Shown: one piece after another, positions 23,387 to 35,472 of the stretch
Layout of the letters: the number at the start of each line of letters is the position of its first letter
Numbering within the stretch: the stretch's first letter is position 1
Source: Arachis hypogaea
Lineage: Eukaryota; Streptophyta; Magnoliopsida; Fabales; Fabaceae
Reading direction: 5' to 3'
NCBI RefSeq assembly: GCF_003086295.3
Contig: NC_092053.1
Span: forward strand, 84,071,671 to 84,135,670
Length of the DNA stretch: 64,000 nt
Notes under the pieces: model-generated
Database searches by the model: none
Seen by the model: only the letters and a program-made list of their open reading frames with translations
Told to the model about the DNA's origin: nothing
Made by a program: the position numbers and the translations under genes

Positions 23387-25717
23387 TGATGCACAGAAAC
23401 TTGTCTCTCAACAAATTTCCTTCGGCAAGTGTACCGAACTGTCGTGAAGTAAAAACTCACTATAGACTGAGGACGAATCCCACAGGGATTGATTGGTCAA
23501 GCAACTTTAATTGGAAGAATGTTCTAGTTGAGCTAAGTAGAAATTGAGTTTGAGATTTGCAGAAAATTAAATGGCAGGAAAGTAAATGGCAGAAAACGTA
23601 AATGCTGGAAAGAAAGAGCTGAATGTAAATGGTAGAAAGTAAATTACAGAATCTTAAATGGGAATGGGGAAGATGCTCATAAAAGTAAATTGCATAAATT
23701 AAAGAGAATGGGTAAGATCAGAAATGGGGAATTCATTGGGTTTAGGAGATGTTGCATTCTCCGGATCAAGTTCATTTTCATCTCTTCCTCAATCAATGCA
23801 TTCATTGATCTCCTTGGCAATCTTAAGTGATTGAATTCCAATTCCTTGGTAATTCAATCTCTTAAATCTTGATCAATAGCCAATTCCTTGGTCAATTGCT
23901 CATGAGAAGAGATGAAGTATGGTCACTGATTATACCACATGTATATCCAAATCAAAGTGTTGGTAGGATTATATGTCACTATATCCATCCAAACCCCAAT
24001 TTGGTCCAACATGAGAAAGCATTTCTAGCATGATCTCTTCATTCCTCTTCCAAGGTTCAGAAGAGATCCAAGTATGAATAGCTTCTTTTCCAAGATAACT
24101 ACCCAATTGGATGAAGATTGAAAGCCTTCTAGTAAAATCAAGAGAAAATAAAGAAGAAGAGTAATGAAAACTATTATTGATCCATCAAATTACAATAGAG
24201 CTCCCTAACCCAATGAAAGGGGTTTAGTTGTTGATAGCTCTGGGAAATGAAAGCATAGATCCAAAATACATTCTGAAAAGTAAAACTAGAAGTGCAGAGA
24301 GAGTAAAATATTACAGAGGCTAACTAAAATTCCCCACTCCCCTTTCTAATTCAAAACTACCCCTATATATACTACCCTTCTGATCTTCTAGTTGGTTCTT
24401 CAAGTCTTGGATATGGGCCTTTGGATCTTGAGTTTGAAGCAGTTATCCTCTTCAGTGGGCTTAGCTTTACTTGTAGAGAGAAAGTGTGAAGCATGCAGAG
24501 ACTTTAGCTTAGGACGTTAGTGGCGTTAGCGTTAAGTGAAAGTGTGGGTTCGAGAAAATTAGTGACAATCACCTTTTTCACTAACGTTCCTAACCCAGGG
24601 ATGATCTACGTTAACTTCAATGTTAGTGGCACCAACGTGACCACTAACGTTGCCTCTTAGTCCTTCGCACACGTTATTGGGACTTACCTTTTCCAATAAC
24701 ATTGAGAGTCCTCCCTTCCCCCTACGTTAGAGTTCACGTTAGTGTGGCTAACGTGACCTTTAACGTAGACTTGCCAAATCTTCGAGAATGTTAGTGACAC
24801 TTACCTTTGTCACTAACGTTCCAAAATGCCCCTACTTCCCACGTTAGAGTTCACGTTAACTAGGTTAATGTGGCTTCTAACGTGGTAGTGATAGCCATCT
24901 CCAACGTTAGTGACAAAGGTGAGTGTCACTAACGTTGGCTCATCATTCTTTCCTCCACGTTAACTAAGTTAACGTGGGAGTTAACATTGCTCATAGTGGC
25001 TCATTCCAACGTTAGTGACAAAGGTAAGTGTCACTAACGTTGGCGATTCTTTGCTCCCTCCACGTTAGAGTCCACGTTAACTAAGTTAACGTGGCAACTA
25101 ACTTGGCTCAAAGTGGCTTAGTCCAACGTTAGTGACAAAGGTGAGTGTCACTAACGTTGGCCATTCTTTTGCTTCCCCACGTTAGAGTCCACGTTAATTG
25201 AGTTAACGTGGCTCTTAACGTGGCCAATATGAGCTTGGTCCAACGTTAGTGACAAAGGTGAGTGTCACTAACGTTGGCTTCATTTTCTTCTTCCACGTTA
25301 GAGTTCACGTTAACTTAGTTAACGTGACTCTTAACGTGGGCTATGATGGCTTCGAGGACGTTATTGGCGATTACTTTTCTCATTAACATTGCAAGCTAGC
25401 TCCCTTTCCACGTTAGTGGTCACGTTAGTTAGACTAACGTGGCTGTTAACGTGGTTCTTCCTTGCTTCCTTTGTCCTGAAATCAAGCAATAGAGTGCATC
25501 AAAGTTCTAATCCAAGTCATGAGACATGCATCATCCAATTTGTCATTTAATTCATGCATAATTATCATGAAATCATGTAAAGTGCACAATGTTTGCTTGA
25601 ATCAAGATGTAAGTAAAATTCTACCCAAAACTTGCTTATTTCCTAAGAAAATGCATGGAACTACCCTAAAACAGTAAAGAAAAGGTCAGTGAAACTGGCC
25701 AAAATGCCCTGGCATCA
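23387..25717 (-). repeat. 3' LTR of element C
   Basis: 2331 bases; on the minus strand TGATGCCAGGGCATTTTGGC ... AAGTTTCTGTGCATCA. It has the tip hairpin ATGCC-AG-GGCAT and the palindrome array at about 24520-25455. The 3'-end hairpins are near 23420-23470, one base pair broken compared with the 5' copy. Confidence 0.9.
24520..25455. repeat. ACGTTA palindromic array, 3' LTR of element C
   Basis: Same two unit types as at 18075-19025. One 63-base stretch (24848-24910) bounded by ACGTTAG repeats is absent from the 5' LTR of the same element. Confidence 0.88.
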
Positions 25718-25753
25718 CAACACCAAACTTAAAGCTTGCTTGTCCCTAAGCAA
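25718..25753 (-). other. Hairpin plus polypurine-like motif before the 3' LTR of element C
   Basis: On the minus strand: TTGCTT-AGGGAC-AAGCAA, a few bases, then TAAGTTTGGTGTTG directly abutting the LTR start. This is where the polypurine tract for plus-strand priming must be. The same layout precedes the 3' LTR of B1. Confidence 0.7.
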
Positions 25754-26265
25754 GTACTGGAACAAAAGAATGATGAATGAAATGATAAGAGGAATGAATC
25801 ATTATTGTGGAAGTCATGTTCTTGGTTTTATGGGTTTTCATGCATAGCAACTTAGGTTCATTCCTTTACTGGCTTTCAGACCTTTATCATGCCTTGGAAT
25901 ACTCACTTGATTGCACCCTTTGAGACTTTTATTTATTGATCCCTTTGTCCTTCCAAGGTCTATTGCATCCTTAGGCTAAGTGCTCTGTGAGGGGGCGACT
26001 CTTTAAAATAAGCTTTCAGCCAACACTCCTGAACCAGTTGGTTCAAGGTGCTAGGTGTTGAAGCACCCCTAAGGACTTACTCCCTCAAGTCTCTCTCCCC
26101 CATACATGCACACCACAGGCACATGGTTTGTTATTTTCTTCCCTTAAGGTCTTGGTGTCCAGCACCTCTCTGGGTTACTAACTGTTCTGTAGCAAGGTTG
26201 CTCTTGATAGTGGATTTTCAGTTGATAATCCCGGGTTAGTTAACGCAAGTTACCAAGTGATGAAG
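25754..26265 (-). other. 3' untranslated part of element C (distal half)
   Basis: No credible coding frame. It continues across B1 into 37191-37729. The text around 26050-26180 (CCCTCAAGTCTC, CTTGGTGTCCAGCACC) resembles 37190-37270 (CCCTCAAGTTTCAAG, CTTGGTGCCTAG), which suggests an internal duplication. Confidence 0.5.
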
Positions 26266-26270
26266 TACTC

Positions 26271-27983
26271 TGATGAGTGGATAATTTATACGCTTTTTGG
26301 CATTGTTTTTAGTATGTTTTTAGTAGAATCTAGTTACTTTTAGGGATGTTTTCATTAGTTTTTATGTTAAATCCACATTTCTGGACTTTACTATGAGTTT
26401 GTGTATTTTTCTGTGATTTCAGGTATTTTCTGGCTAAAATTGAGGGACTTGAGCAAAAATCAGATTCAGAGGTTGAAGAAGGACTGCTGATGCTGTTGGA
26501 TTCTGACATCCCTGCACTCAAAGTGGATTTTCTGGAGCTACAGAACTCAAAATGGCGCGCTTCTAATTGCGTTGGAGAGTAGACATCCAGTGCTTTCCAG
26601 CAATATATAATAGTCCATACTTTGGCCGAGTTTAGATGACGTGAAAGGGCGTTGAACGCCAGTTCTACGCTGCTATCTGGAGTTAAACGCCAGAAACACG
26701 TCACAAGCCAGAGTTGAACGCCAGAAATATGTTACAAACTGGCGTTCAACTCCAAGATTGACATCTACACGTGTAACATTCAAGCCCAGCCCAAGCACAC
26801 ACCAAGTGGGCCCCGGAAGTAGATTTATGCATCAATTACTTACTTCTGTAAACCCTAGTAACTAGTTTAGTATAAATAGGACTTTTTACTATTGTATTAG
26901 ACATCTTTGATCAGTTTTATGCTATCTTAGACTTTCATGGGGGCTGGCCATTCGGCCATGCCTGAACCATTATCACTTATGTATTTTCATACGGTAGAGT
27001 TTCTGCACTCCATAGATTAAGGTGTGGAGCTCTGCTGTTCCTCAAAGATTAATGCAAAGTACTACTGTTTTTCTATTCAATTCAACTTATTCCGCTTCTA
27101 AGATATTCATTCGCACTTCAACCTGAATGTGATGAACGTGACAATCATCATCATTCCCCCACGAATGCGTGCCTGACAACCACTTCCGTTCCACCTTAGA
27201 TTGAATGAGTATCTCTTGGATCTCTTAATCAGAATCTTCGTGGTATAAGCTAGATTGATGGCGGCATTCACGAGAGTCTGGAAAGTCTAAACCTTGTCTG
27301 TGGTATTCCGAGTAGGACTTTGGGATTGAATGACTGTGAGGAACTTCAAACTCGCGAGTGCTGGGCGTAGTGACAGACGCAAAAGGAGGGTGGATCCTAT
27401 TCCAGTATGATCGAGAACCTCAGATGATTAGCCATGCTGTGACAGAGCATTTGGACCATTTTCACAAGAGGATGGGATGCAGCCATTGACAAGGGTGATG
27501 CCTCCAGACGATTAGCCATGCACTGACAGCGCATCGGACCATTTTCCAGAGAGGATAAAAAGTAGCCATTGACAATGGTGATGTCCTTACATAAAGCCAG
27601 CCATGGAAAGGAGTAAGATTGATTGGATAAATACAGCAGGAAAGCAGAGGTTCAGAGGAACGAAGGCATCTCTATACGCTTATCTGGAATTCTAACCAAT
27701 GAATTACATAAGTATTTCTATCCTTATTTTCTATTTATTATTAATATTCGAAAACTCCATAACTATTTGATATCCGCCTGACTGAGATTTACAAGGTGAC
27801 CATAGCTTGCTTCAAGCCCACAATCTTCGTGGGATCGACCCTTACTCACGTAAGGTTTATTACTTGGACGACCCAGTGCACTTGCTGGTTAGTTGTATCG
27901 AAGTTGTGAATGAAAAATGATTTATTAAGACGTGCGTACAGAGTTTCTGGCGCCATTGCCTGAGATCACAATTTCGTGCACCA
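26271..27983 (+). repeat. 5' LTR of B1
   Basis: TGATGAGTGGATAATTTATA ... TTCGTGCACCA. TATAAATA is at 26871-26878. GGCGTTNAACGCC palindromes are at about 26640-26750. The twin hairpin is at 27841-27888. A PBS-like TGGCGCCATTGCC lies inside the LTR at 27948-27960. Confidence 0.92.
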
Positions 27984-27989
27984 TGTTTT

Positions 27990-28009
27990 TGGCGCTGTTG
28001 CCAGGGATT
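27990..28009 (+). other. Primer-binding site of B1 (tRNA-Asp, degenerate)
   Basis: TGGCGCTGTTGCCAGGGATT, two changes from the consensus, 6 bases after the LTR. Confidence 0.8.
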
Positions 28010-29845
28010 GTTCGAGTTTGGACAACTGACGGTTCATCTTGTTGCTTAGGTTGGGTAATTTTCTTCTTATTTTCAAAAAGCTTTCAAAAAAATTTTTCAA
28101 AAATCTTTCAAAAATCTCTCATCTGTTTTCGAAAATTATTTCAGAATTTTTAAGAATGAATTCTAGAGTTTCATGAAAAATGTTGGAGCCTGGATGGCTG
28201 TAAAGCCATGTTTAATTCCTTTGGATAGGGGCTTCCAACCATCAGCATAGAGGCAAGTTAATTGGAACGTCAGCTGTGGCATGTCTGAGTTACATACTAA
28301 AGCTTGGCTGGCTATTAAGCCATGCCTAACCCTCGGATTGGAGCTTTAGACTAAGAATACAAGATTCCTGGAATTCATATTAAAAAAATTTTGAAATCCT
28401 TATTTTTTTTTTCCTATATGTTTTTTCGAAAAAAATATACAAAAATCCAAAAAAAATAAAAAAAATCATAAAAATAAAAAATATTTCATGTTTCTTGTTT
28501 GAGTCTTGAGTCAAGTTGAAAGTTTGGTGTCAATTGCATATTCATCTTGCATTTTTCGAAACATTCATGCATTCATAGTGTTCTTCATGATCTTCAAGTT
28601 GTTCTTGGTAAGTCTTCTTGTTTGATCTTGATGTTTTTATGTTTTGTGTCTTTTCTTGTTTTTCATATGCATTCTTGCATTCATAGTGTCTATACATGAA
28701 AAATTTTTACGTTTGGTGTCTTGCATGTTTTCTTTGCATTAAAAATTTTTCAAAAATAAGTTCTTGATGTTCATCTTGACATTCAAAGTGTTCTTGGTGT
28801 TCATCTTGACATTCATAGCATTCTTGCATGCATTCATTGTTTTGATCCAAAATTTTCATGCATTGAGTCTTTTTCATGTTTTTCCCTCTCATCATTAAAA
28901 ATTCAAAAATCAAAAAAAAATATCTTTCCCTTTTTCACTCATAAATTTTGAAAATTTGAGTTGACTTTTTCAAAACTTTTTAAAATCTAGTTGTTTTTAT
29001 GAGTCAAATCAAATTTTCAATTTAAAAATCTTATCTTTTTCAAAATCTTTTTCAAAAATCAAATCTTTTTCATTTTTCTTATTTATTTTCGAAAATTTTA
29101 AAAATATTTTTCAAATATCTTTTTCTTATCTTTATCTCCTAATTTTCGAAAATAACATCATCAATTAATGTTTTGATTCAAAAATTTCAAGTTTGTTACT
29201 TGCTTGTTAAGAAAGATTCAAACTTTGAGTTCTAGAATCATATCTTGTGATTTCTTGTGAATCAAGTCATTAATTGTGATTTTAAAAATCAAATCTTTTT
29301 CAAAACTAATTTCAATCATATCTTTTCAAAAATATCTCTTTATCTTATCTTTTTCAAAATTTCATTTTAAAATATCCTTTCTAACTTCTTATCTTCTTAT
29401 CTTTTCAAAATTGATTTTCAAATTTGTTTCAACTAACTAACCAACTTTTTGTTTGTTTCTTATCTTTTTCAAAACTACCTAACTAACTCTCTCTCTCTAA
29501 TTTTCGAAAATATCTTCCCTCTTTTTCAAAATTTCTTTTTAATTAACTAATTATTTTAATTTTTGATTTTAATTTTTGAAAAATTACTAACCTATTTCAA
29601 AAACTATTTTCGAAAATCACTAACTCTATTTCAAAAATAATTTTCGAAAATTCTCCTTCTCTCTCATCTCCTTCTATTTATTTATTCATCTACTAACACC
29701 TCTCTTCATCCCACATCTCTGCTCTCCTTACCCTTGTGTTTCTTTCTTTACATTACATTCTTTTCTTCTTCTACTCACACAGGGGAACCTCTATACCTGT
29801 GGTAAAAAGGATCCCTATTATTATTTTTCTGTCCCTCTTTTTCAT
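28010..29845 (+). other. AT-rich leader of B1
   Basis: 1.8 kb without coding frames. Dense in TTTTCAAAAATC and TTTTCGAAAATT runs and in AGTTTGGTGTC motifs (28520, 28709). The B2 leader (49241-51014) is the same sequence with indels. Packaging or dimer signals would be expected here, but none can be named. Confidence 0.7.
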
Positions 29846-32178
29846 ATGAGCAGGAGCAAGGACAAGAACATTCTTGTTGAAGCAGATCCAAAACCTGAAA
29901 GGACTCTGAAGAGGAAACTAAGAGAAGCTAAATTACAACAATCCAGCAAGCACCTTTCAGAAATTTTCGAACAAGAAGAGGAGATGGCAGCCGAAAATAA
30001 TAATAATGCAAGGAGGATGCTTGGTGACTTTACTGCACCTAATTCCAATTTACATGGAAGAAGCATCTCCATTCCTGCCATTGGAGCAAACAATTTTGAG
30101 CTGAAACCTCAATTAGTTTTTCTAATGCAGCAGAACTGCAAGTTTCATGGACTTCTATCTGAAGATCCTTTTCGGTTTTTAACTGAATTCTTGCAGATAT
30201 GTGATACTGTTAAGACTAATAGAGTAGATCCTGAAGTCTACAGGCTCATGCTTTTACCTTTTGCTGTGAGAAACAGAGCTAGAATATGGTTGGACTCTCA
30301 ACCTAAGGATAGCCTGAACTCTTGGGATAAGCTGGTCAAGGCTTTCTTAGCCAAGTTCTTTCCTCCTCAAAAGCTGAGTAAGCTTAGAGTGGATGTTCAG
30401 ACCTTCAGACAGAAAGAAGGTGAATCCCTCTATGAAGCTTGGGAGAGATACAAAGAACTGACCAAAAAGTCTCCTTCTGACATGCTTTCAGAATGGACCA
30501 TCCTGGACATATTCTATGATGGTCTGTCTGAATTAACTAAAATATCATTGGATACCTCTGCAGGTGGATCCATTCACTTAAAGAAAACGCCTGCAGAAGC
30601 TCAAGAACTCATTGACATGGTTGCTAATAACCAGTTCATGTACACTTCTAAGAGGAATCCTGTGAGTAATGGGACGCCTATGAAGAAGGGAGTTCTTGAA
30701 ATTGATACTCTGAATGCCATATTGGCTCAGAATAAAATGTTGACTCAGCAAGTCAATATGATTTCTCAGAGTCTGAATGGAATGCAAGCTGCATCCAACA
30801 GTACTCAAGAGGCATCTTCTGAAGAAGAAGCTTATGATCCTAAAAACCCTGCAATAGCAGAGGTGAATTACATGGGTAAACCTTATGGAAACACCTATAA
30901 CCCCTCATGGAGAAATCACCCAAATCTCTCATGGAAGGATCAACAAAGCCTCAACAAGGCTTTAATAATGGTGGAAGAAATAGGTTTAACAATAGTAAAC
31001 CTTTTCCATCATCCACTCAGCAACAGACAGAGAACTCTGAACAAAATACTTCTAATTTAGCAAACTTAGTCTCTGATCTATCTAAGGCCACTATAAGTTT
31101 CATGAATGAAATAAGGTCCTCCATTAGAAATTTGGAGGCACAAGTGGGCCAGCTGAGTAAAAGGATCACTAAAATCCCTCCTAGTACTCTCCCAAGCAAT
31201 ACAGAAGAAAATCCAAAAGGAGAGTGCAAGGCCATTGATATAGTCAACATGGCCGAACCTGGAGAGGAAGGGGAGGACGTAAATCCCAGTGAGGAAGACC
31301 TCCTGGGATGTCCAGTGATCAATAAGGAGTTTCCCTTTGAGGAACCAAAGGAATCTGAGACTCATCTAGAGATCATAGAGATTCCATTGAACCTCCTTAT
31401 GCCCTTCATGAGCTTTGACGAGTATTCATCTTCTGAAGAGAATGAGGATGTTACTGAAGAGCAAGTTACCAAGTACCTTGGTGCAATCATGAAGCTGAAT
31501 GCCAAATTATTTGGTATTGAGACTTGGGAAGATGAACCTCCCTTGTTCACCAATGAACTAAGTGATCTGGATCAACTGACATTGCCTCAGAAGAAACAGG
31601 ATCCTGGAAAGTTCGTAATACCTTGTATCCTAGGCAACATGATCTTTAAAAAGGCTCTATGTGACCTTGGTTCAGGGATAAACCTCATGCCCCTCTCTGT
31701 AATAGAGAAACTGGGAATCTTTGGGGTACAAGCTACTAAAATCTCATTAGAGATGGCAGACAATTCAAGAAAACAGGCTTATGGACAAGTAGAGGACGTG
31801 TTAGTAAAGGTTGAAGGCCTTTACATCCCTGCTGATTTCATAATCCTTGATACTGGGAAGGATGAGGATGAATCCATCATCCTTGGAAGACCTTTCCTAG
31901 CCACAGCAAGAGCTGTGATTGATGTTGACAGAGGTGAATTAGTCCTTCAATTGAATGAGGACTCCCTTGTGTTTACAACTCAAGGTTACCCTTCTGTAAA
32001 CATGGAAAAGAGGCACAGTAAGCTTCTCTCAAAACAGAGTCAACCAGAGCCCCCACAGTCAAACTCTAAGTTTGGTGTTGGGAGGCCACAACCAAACTTT
32101 AAGTTTGGTGTTGAACTCCCATATCCAAACTCTAAGTTTTGTGTTGGGAAGTCTCAACAATGCTCTGAACATCTGTGA
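29846..32178 (+). pseudogene. gag-pro: Gag-protease of B1 (single 1-base frameshift)
   Basis: The ATG at 29846 (MSRSKDKNILVEADPKPERT) lies just after the leader and is shared with B2. Gag blocks: RRMLGDFTAPNSNLHGRSIS, FELKPQLVFLMQQNCKFHG, ARIWLDSQPKDSLNSWDKLV, AKFFPPQKLSKLRVDVQTFR and GESLYEAWERYKELTKKSPS. At 30944-30947 one A is missing relative to B2 (CAACAAAG against CAACAAAAG), which shifts the frame. The frame from 30907 continues the protein with a Gln/Asn-rich stretch, an acidic linker and the protease: GKFVIPC, CDLGSGINLMPLSVIEKLGI, EDVLVKVEGLYIPADFIILD and SIILGRPFLATARAVIDVDR. The C-terminus has three 11-residue repeats (SKFGVG type). Joined it would be about 775 residues. No CCHC knuckle is seen. 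Confidence 0.9.
32060..32155 (+). repeat. 33-base coding tandem repeat, three units
   Basis: Units start at 32060, 32093 and 32126. Each contains the inverted repeat CCAAACT-CTA-AGTTTGG or a close variant and the motif TAAGTTTGGTGTTG (TTTTG in the third). It encodes SKFGVGRPQP-type 11-mers at the protease C-terminus. The same three units are in B2 at 56975-57062. Confidence 0.85.
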
Positions 32179-32226
32179 GGCTCCATGAGAGCCCACTGTC
32201 AAGCTATTGACATTAAAGAAGCGCTT

Positions 32227-32244
32227 GTTGGGAGGCAACCCAAT
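32227..32244 (+). other. GGGAGGCAACCC hairpin of B1
   Basis: TTGGG-AGGCAA-CCCAA, preceded by AAAGAAGCGCTTG, 50 bases after the protease stop. An additional hairpin GGCTC-CATGA-GAGCC lies at about 32179-32193. Confidence 0.7.
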
Positions 32245-32380
32245 TTTTATTTATCTAATTTTATTTTTCTTGTTCTTTCATGTTTTATTAGGTTCATGAT
32301 CATGTGGAGTCACAAAATAAATATAAAAATTGAAAACAGAATAAAAAACAGCAGAAGAAAAATCACACCAGGTGGAAGAT

Positions 32381-32640
32381 CTTACTGGCGTTTAAACGCC
32401 AGTAAGAAGCATCTGGCTGGCGTTCAACGCCAGAATAGAGCATGGTTCTGGCACTGAACGCCCAAAATGGGCAGCATCTGGGCGTTTGAATGCCAGAATT
32501 GCACCCTGGAGAAGAGCTGGCACTGAACGCCCAGAACAAGCATGGTTCTGGCGTTCAACGCTAGAAATGGGCAACAAATGGGCGTTCAACGCCCAGAACA
32601 AGCACCAATCTGGCGCTGAACGCCCAGAGTTGAGTGCAAG
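32381..32640. repeat. GGCGTTNAACGCC palindromic array in the B1 internal region
   Basis: Opens with a perfect 26-base palindrome (32381-32406) centred on GGCGTTTAAACGCC. Further units are GGCGTTCAACGCC, GGCACTGAACGCC and GGCGTTTGAATGCC at spacings of about 25-35 bases. The same motif is in the family B LTRs, so the array exists both inside and outside the LTR. Confidence 0.88.
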
Positions 32641-32981
32641 GGCATTTTGCATGCCTAATTTGGTGCAAGGTTATAAATCCTTGAACACCTCAGGATCTGT
32701 GGACCCCACAGGATCACCTCAAGATCTGTGGACCCCACAGGATCCCCACCTACCTCCACTCACTTCTTCTCACCCCTCTTTCACACAATCCCATAAACAC
32801 TCTTCCCCAAAACTCTTCACCAATCACCTCAATCTCTCTTCCCTATAACCACTTCACCACTCACATCCATCCACTCTTTCCCATAAACCTACTTCATAAA
32901 CCCCACCTACCTTCAAAATTCAAAATCAATTTCCCACCCAAAACCCACCCTTATGGCCGAACCTTACCCCCCTCCCTTCCC

Positions 32982-32990
32982 TATATAAAG
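32982..32990 (+). promoter_or_regulatory. Internal TATA box upstream of the extra ORF of B1
   Basis: TATATAAAG in a C/T-rich, polymerase II-like promoter context, 192 bases before the ATG at 33182. The stretch after it (33010-33110) is CT-rich like a plant 5' UTR. Element C has an equivalent box. Confidence 0.6.
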
Positions 32991-33109
32991 CCCTCCATTC
33001 TTCTTCATTTTCACACAACACAACCCTCTCTTCCCCTTCTTGGCCGAATACACCTTATCCCCCCTCTCCTCCATATTTTCTTCTTCTTCTTCATATATTC
33101 TTTCTTCTC

Positions 33110-33146
33110 TTGCTCGAGGGCGAGCAATATTCTAAGTTTGGTGTGG
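33110..33146 (+). other. Hairpin plus TAAGTTTGGTGTGG motif, 5' of the extra ORF
   Basis: TTGCTC-GAGGGC-GAGCAA, then TATTC and AAGTTTGGTGTGG. It is a second copy of the element found before the 3' LTR. Here it lies between the internal TATA and the ORF start, i.e. in the leader of any internal transcript. Confidence 0.7.
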
Positions 33147-33181
33147 TAAAAATATAAGCTTTTGTTTTTCCATTACCATTG

Positions 33182-34330
33182 ATGGCACCCAAGACCGGAG
33201 AATCCTCTAGAAAAGGGAAAGGGAAGACAAAAGCTTCCACCTCCGAGTCATGGGAGATGGAAAGATTCATCTCCAAAGCTCATCAAGACCACTTCTATGA
33301 TGTTGTGGTCAAGAAGAAGGTGATCCCCGAGGTCCCTTTCAAGCTCAAGAAGAATGAGTATCCGGAGATCCGACATGAAATCCAAAGAAGAGGTTGGGAA
33401 GTTCCAACAAACCCCATCCAACAAGTCGGCATCCTAATGGTTCAAGAGTTCTATGCCAATGCATGGATCACTAGGAACCATGATCAAAGTAAGAACCCAA
33501 ACCCAAAGAATTATATTACAATGGTTCGGGGGAAATACTTAGATTTTAGTCCAGAAAATGTGAGGTTGGCGTTTAACTTGCCTATGATGCAAGGAGATGC
33601 ACGCCCCTACACTAGAAGGGTCAACTTTAATCAAAGGTTGGACCAAGTCCTCATGGACATATGTGTGGAAGGAGCTCAATGGAAGATTGACTCCAAAGGC
33701 AAGCCGGTTCAATTAAGAAGACTGGACCTCAAGCCTGTGGCTAGAGGATGGTTGGAGTTTATCCAACGCTTCATCATCCCCACTAGTAACCGATCTGAAG
33801 TTACTGTGGATTGGGCCGTCATGATCCATAGCATCATGATTGGAGAAGAAGTAGAAGTTCATGAAGTCATCTCGCTTGAACTCTACAAAATAGCCGAAAA
33901 GCCCTCTCCTGGGGCAAGGCTAGCTTTTCCTCATCTTATTTGCCATCTATGTTACCCAGTTGGAGCTTTCATAGAAGGAGACATTCCCATTAAGGAAGAG
34001 AAGCCCATCACTAAGAAAAGGATAGAGCAAGCAAGAGAGCCCATTCATGGATCTCAAGAGACGCATGAAGCTCATCACCATGAGATCCCGGAGATGCCTC
34101 AAATGCATTTTCCTCCACAAAACTATTGGAAGCAAATCAACACCTCCCTAGGAGAATTAAGTTCCAACATGGGACAATTAAGGGTGGAACATCAAGAGCA
34201 CTCCATCATCCTTCATGAAATAAGAGAAGATCAAAAAGCAATGAGGGAGGAGCAACAAAGACAAGGAAGAGACATAGAAGAGCTCAAGGACATCATTGGT
34301 TCCTCAAGAAGGAAACGCCACCATCACTAA
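33182..34330 (+). CDS. Extra ORF of B1, plant-transposon-type protein
   Basis: 382 codons, intact. The first ATG at 33182 (MAPKTGESSRKGKGKTKAST) follows a TTG. The basic Ser/Lys-rich N-terminus is followed by a globular region: RHEIQRRGWEVPTNPIQQVG, QEFYANAWITR, RGKYLDFSPENVRLAFNLP, MDICVEGAQWKID, RGWLEFIQRFIIPTSNRSEV and GARLAFPHLICHLCYPVGAF. The C-terminus (about 300-380) is a charged coiled-coil-like segment ending RRKRHHH. This is the family Pfam lists, as I recall, as a putative plant transposon protein domain, common in Tat/Athila-like elements. Function is not known. The basic tail and coiled coil suggest nucleic-acid or self-association, which is inference. A decayed homologue is in element C (37730-39282). 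A separate promoter is likely. Confidence 0.85.
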   Translation: MAPKTGESSRKGKGKTKASTSESWEMERFISKAHQDHFYDVVVKKKVIPEVPFKLKKNEYPEIRHEIQRRGWEVPTNPIQQVGILMVQEFYANAWITRNHDQSKNPNPKNYITMVRGKYLDFSPENVRLAFNLPMMQGDARPYTRRVNFNQRLDQVLMDICVEGAQWKIDSKGKPVQLRRLDLKPVARGWLEFIQRFIIPTSNRSEVTVDWAVMIHSIMIGEEVEVHEVISLELYKIAEKPSPGARLAFPHLICHLCYPVGAFIEGDIPIKEEKPITKKRIEQAREPIHGSQETHEAHHHEIPEMPQMHFPPQNYWKQINTSLGELSSNMGQLRVEHQEHSIILHEIREDQKAMREEQQRQGRDIEELKDIIGSSRRKRHHH

Positions 34331-35434
34331 GGTGGACTCATTCCTTGTTCTTACATTCTCTGTTTTTCATTTTCTTTATGTTAAGTGCTTATCTATGTTT
34401 GTGTTTCATTACAAGATCATTAGTATTTAGTAACTATGTCTTAAAGTTATGAATGTCCTATGAATCCATCACCTCTCTTAAATAAAAACTGTTTTAATTC
34501 AAAAGAACAAGAAGTACATGAGTTTCGAATTTATCCTTGAACTTAGTTTAATTATATTGATGTGGTGACAATGCTTCTTGTTTTCTGAATGAATGCTTGA
34601 ACAGTGCATATGTCTTTTGAAGTTGTTGTTTAAGAATGTTAAATATGTTGGCTCTTGAAAGAATGATGATAAGGAGACATGTTATTTGATAATCTAAAAA
34701 ATCATAAAAATGACTCTTGAAGCAAGAAAAAGCAGCAAAGAACAAAGCTTGCAGAAAAAAAAATATAGGTGAAAATAAAAATAAAAAGAAAAAGCAAGCA
34801 GAAAAAGCCAAAAGCTCTTAAAACCAAGAGGCAAGAGCAAAAAGCCAATAACCCTTAAAACCAAAAGGCAAGGGTAAATAAAAAGGATCCCAAGGCTTTG
34901 AGCATCAGTGGATAGGAGGGCCTAAAGGAATAAAATCTTGGCCTAAGCGGCTAAACCAAGCTGTCCCTAACCATGTGCTTGTGGCGTGAAGGTGTCAAGT
35001 GAAAACATGAGACTGAGCGGTTAAGGTCAAGGTCCAAAGCAAAAGAAGAGTGTGCTTAAGAACCCTGGACACCTCTAATTGGGGACTTTAGCAAAGTTGA
35101 GTCACAATCTGAAAAGGTTCACCCAGTTATGTGTCTGTGCCATTTATGTATCCGGTGGTAATACTGAAAAACAAAGTGCTTAGGGCCACGGCCAAGACTC
35201 ATAAAGTAGCTGTGTTCAAGAATCAACATACTGAACTAGGAGAATCAATAACACTATCTAAACTCTGAGTTTCTATAGATGCAAATCATTCTGAACTTCA
35301 ATGGATAAAGTGAGATGCCAAAACTATTCAAGAGGCAAAAAGCTACAAGTCCCGATCATTTAATTGGAGCTATGTTTCATTGATAGTTTGGAATTTATAG
35401 TATATTCTCTTCTTTTTATCCTATTTGATTTTCA
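34331..35434 (+). other. 3' untranslated region of B1
   Basis: About 1.1 kb without a real gene. The A-rich part at 34720-34880 has repeated AAAAGCCAAAAGCTCTTAAA and ACCAAGAGGCAAGAG phrases. The rest is unique. It ends at the hairpin before the 3' LTR. Confidence 0.6.
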
Positions 35435-35472
35435 GTTGCTTGGGGACAAGCAACAATTTAAGTTTGGTGTTG
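35435..35472 (+). other. Hairpin plus polypurine-like motif before the 3' LTR of B1
   Basis: GTTGCTT-GGGGAC-AAGCAAC (7-bp stem), then AATT and TAAGTTTGGTGTTG ending exactly one base before the LTR TGATGAGC (35473). It should contain the plus-strand primer, although it is not a pure purine tract. Confidence 0.75.
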
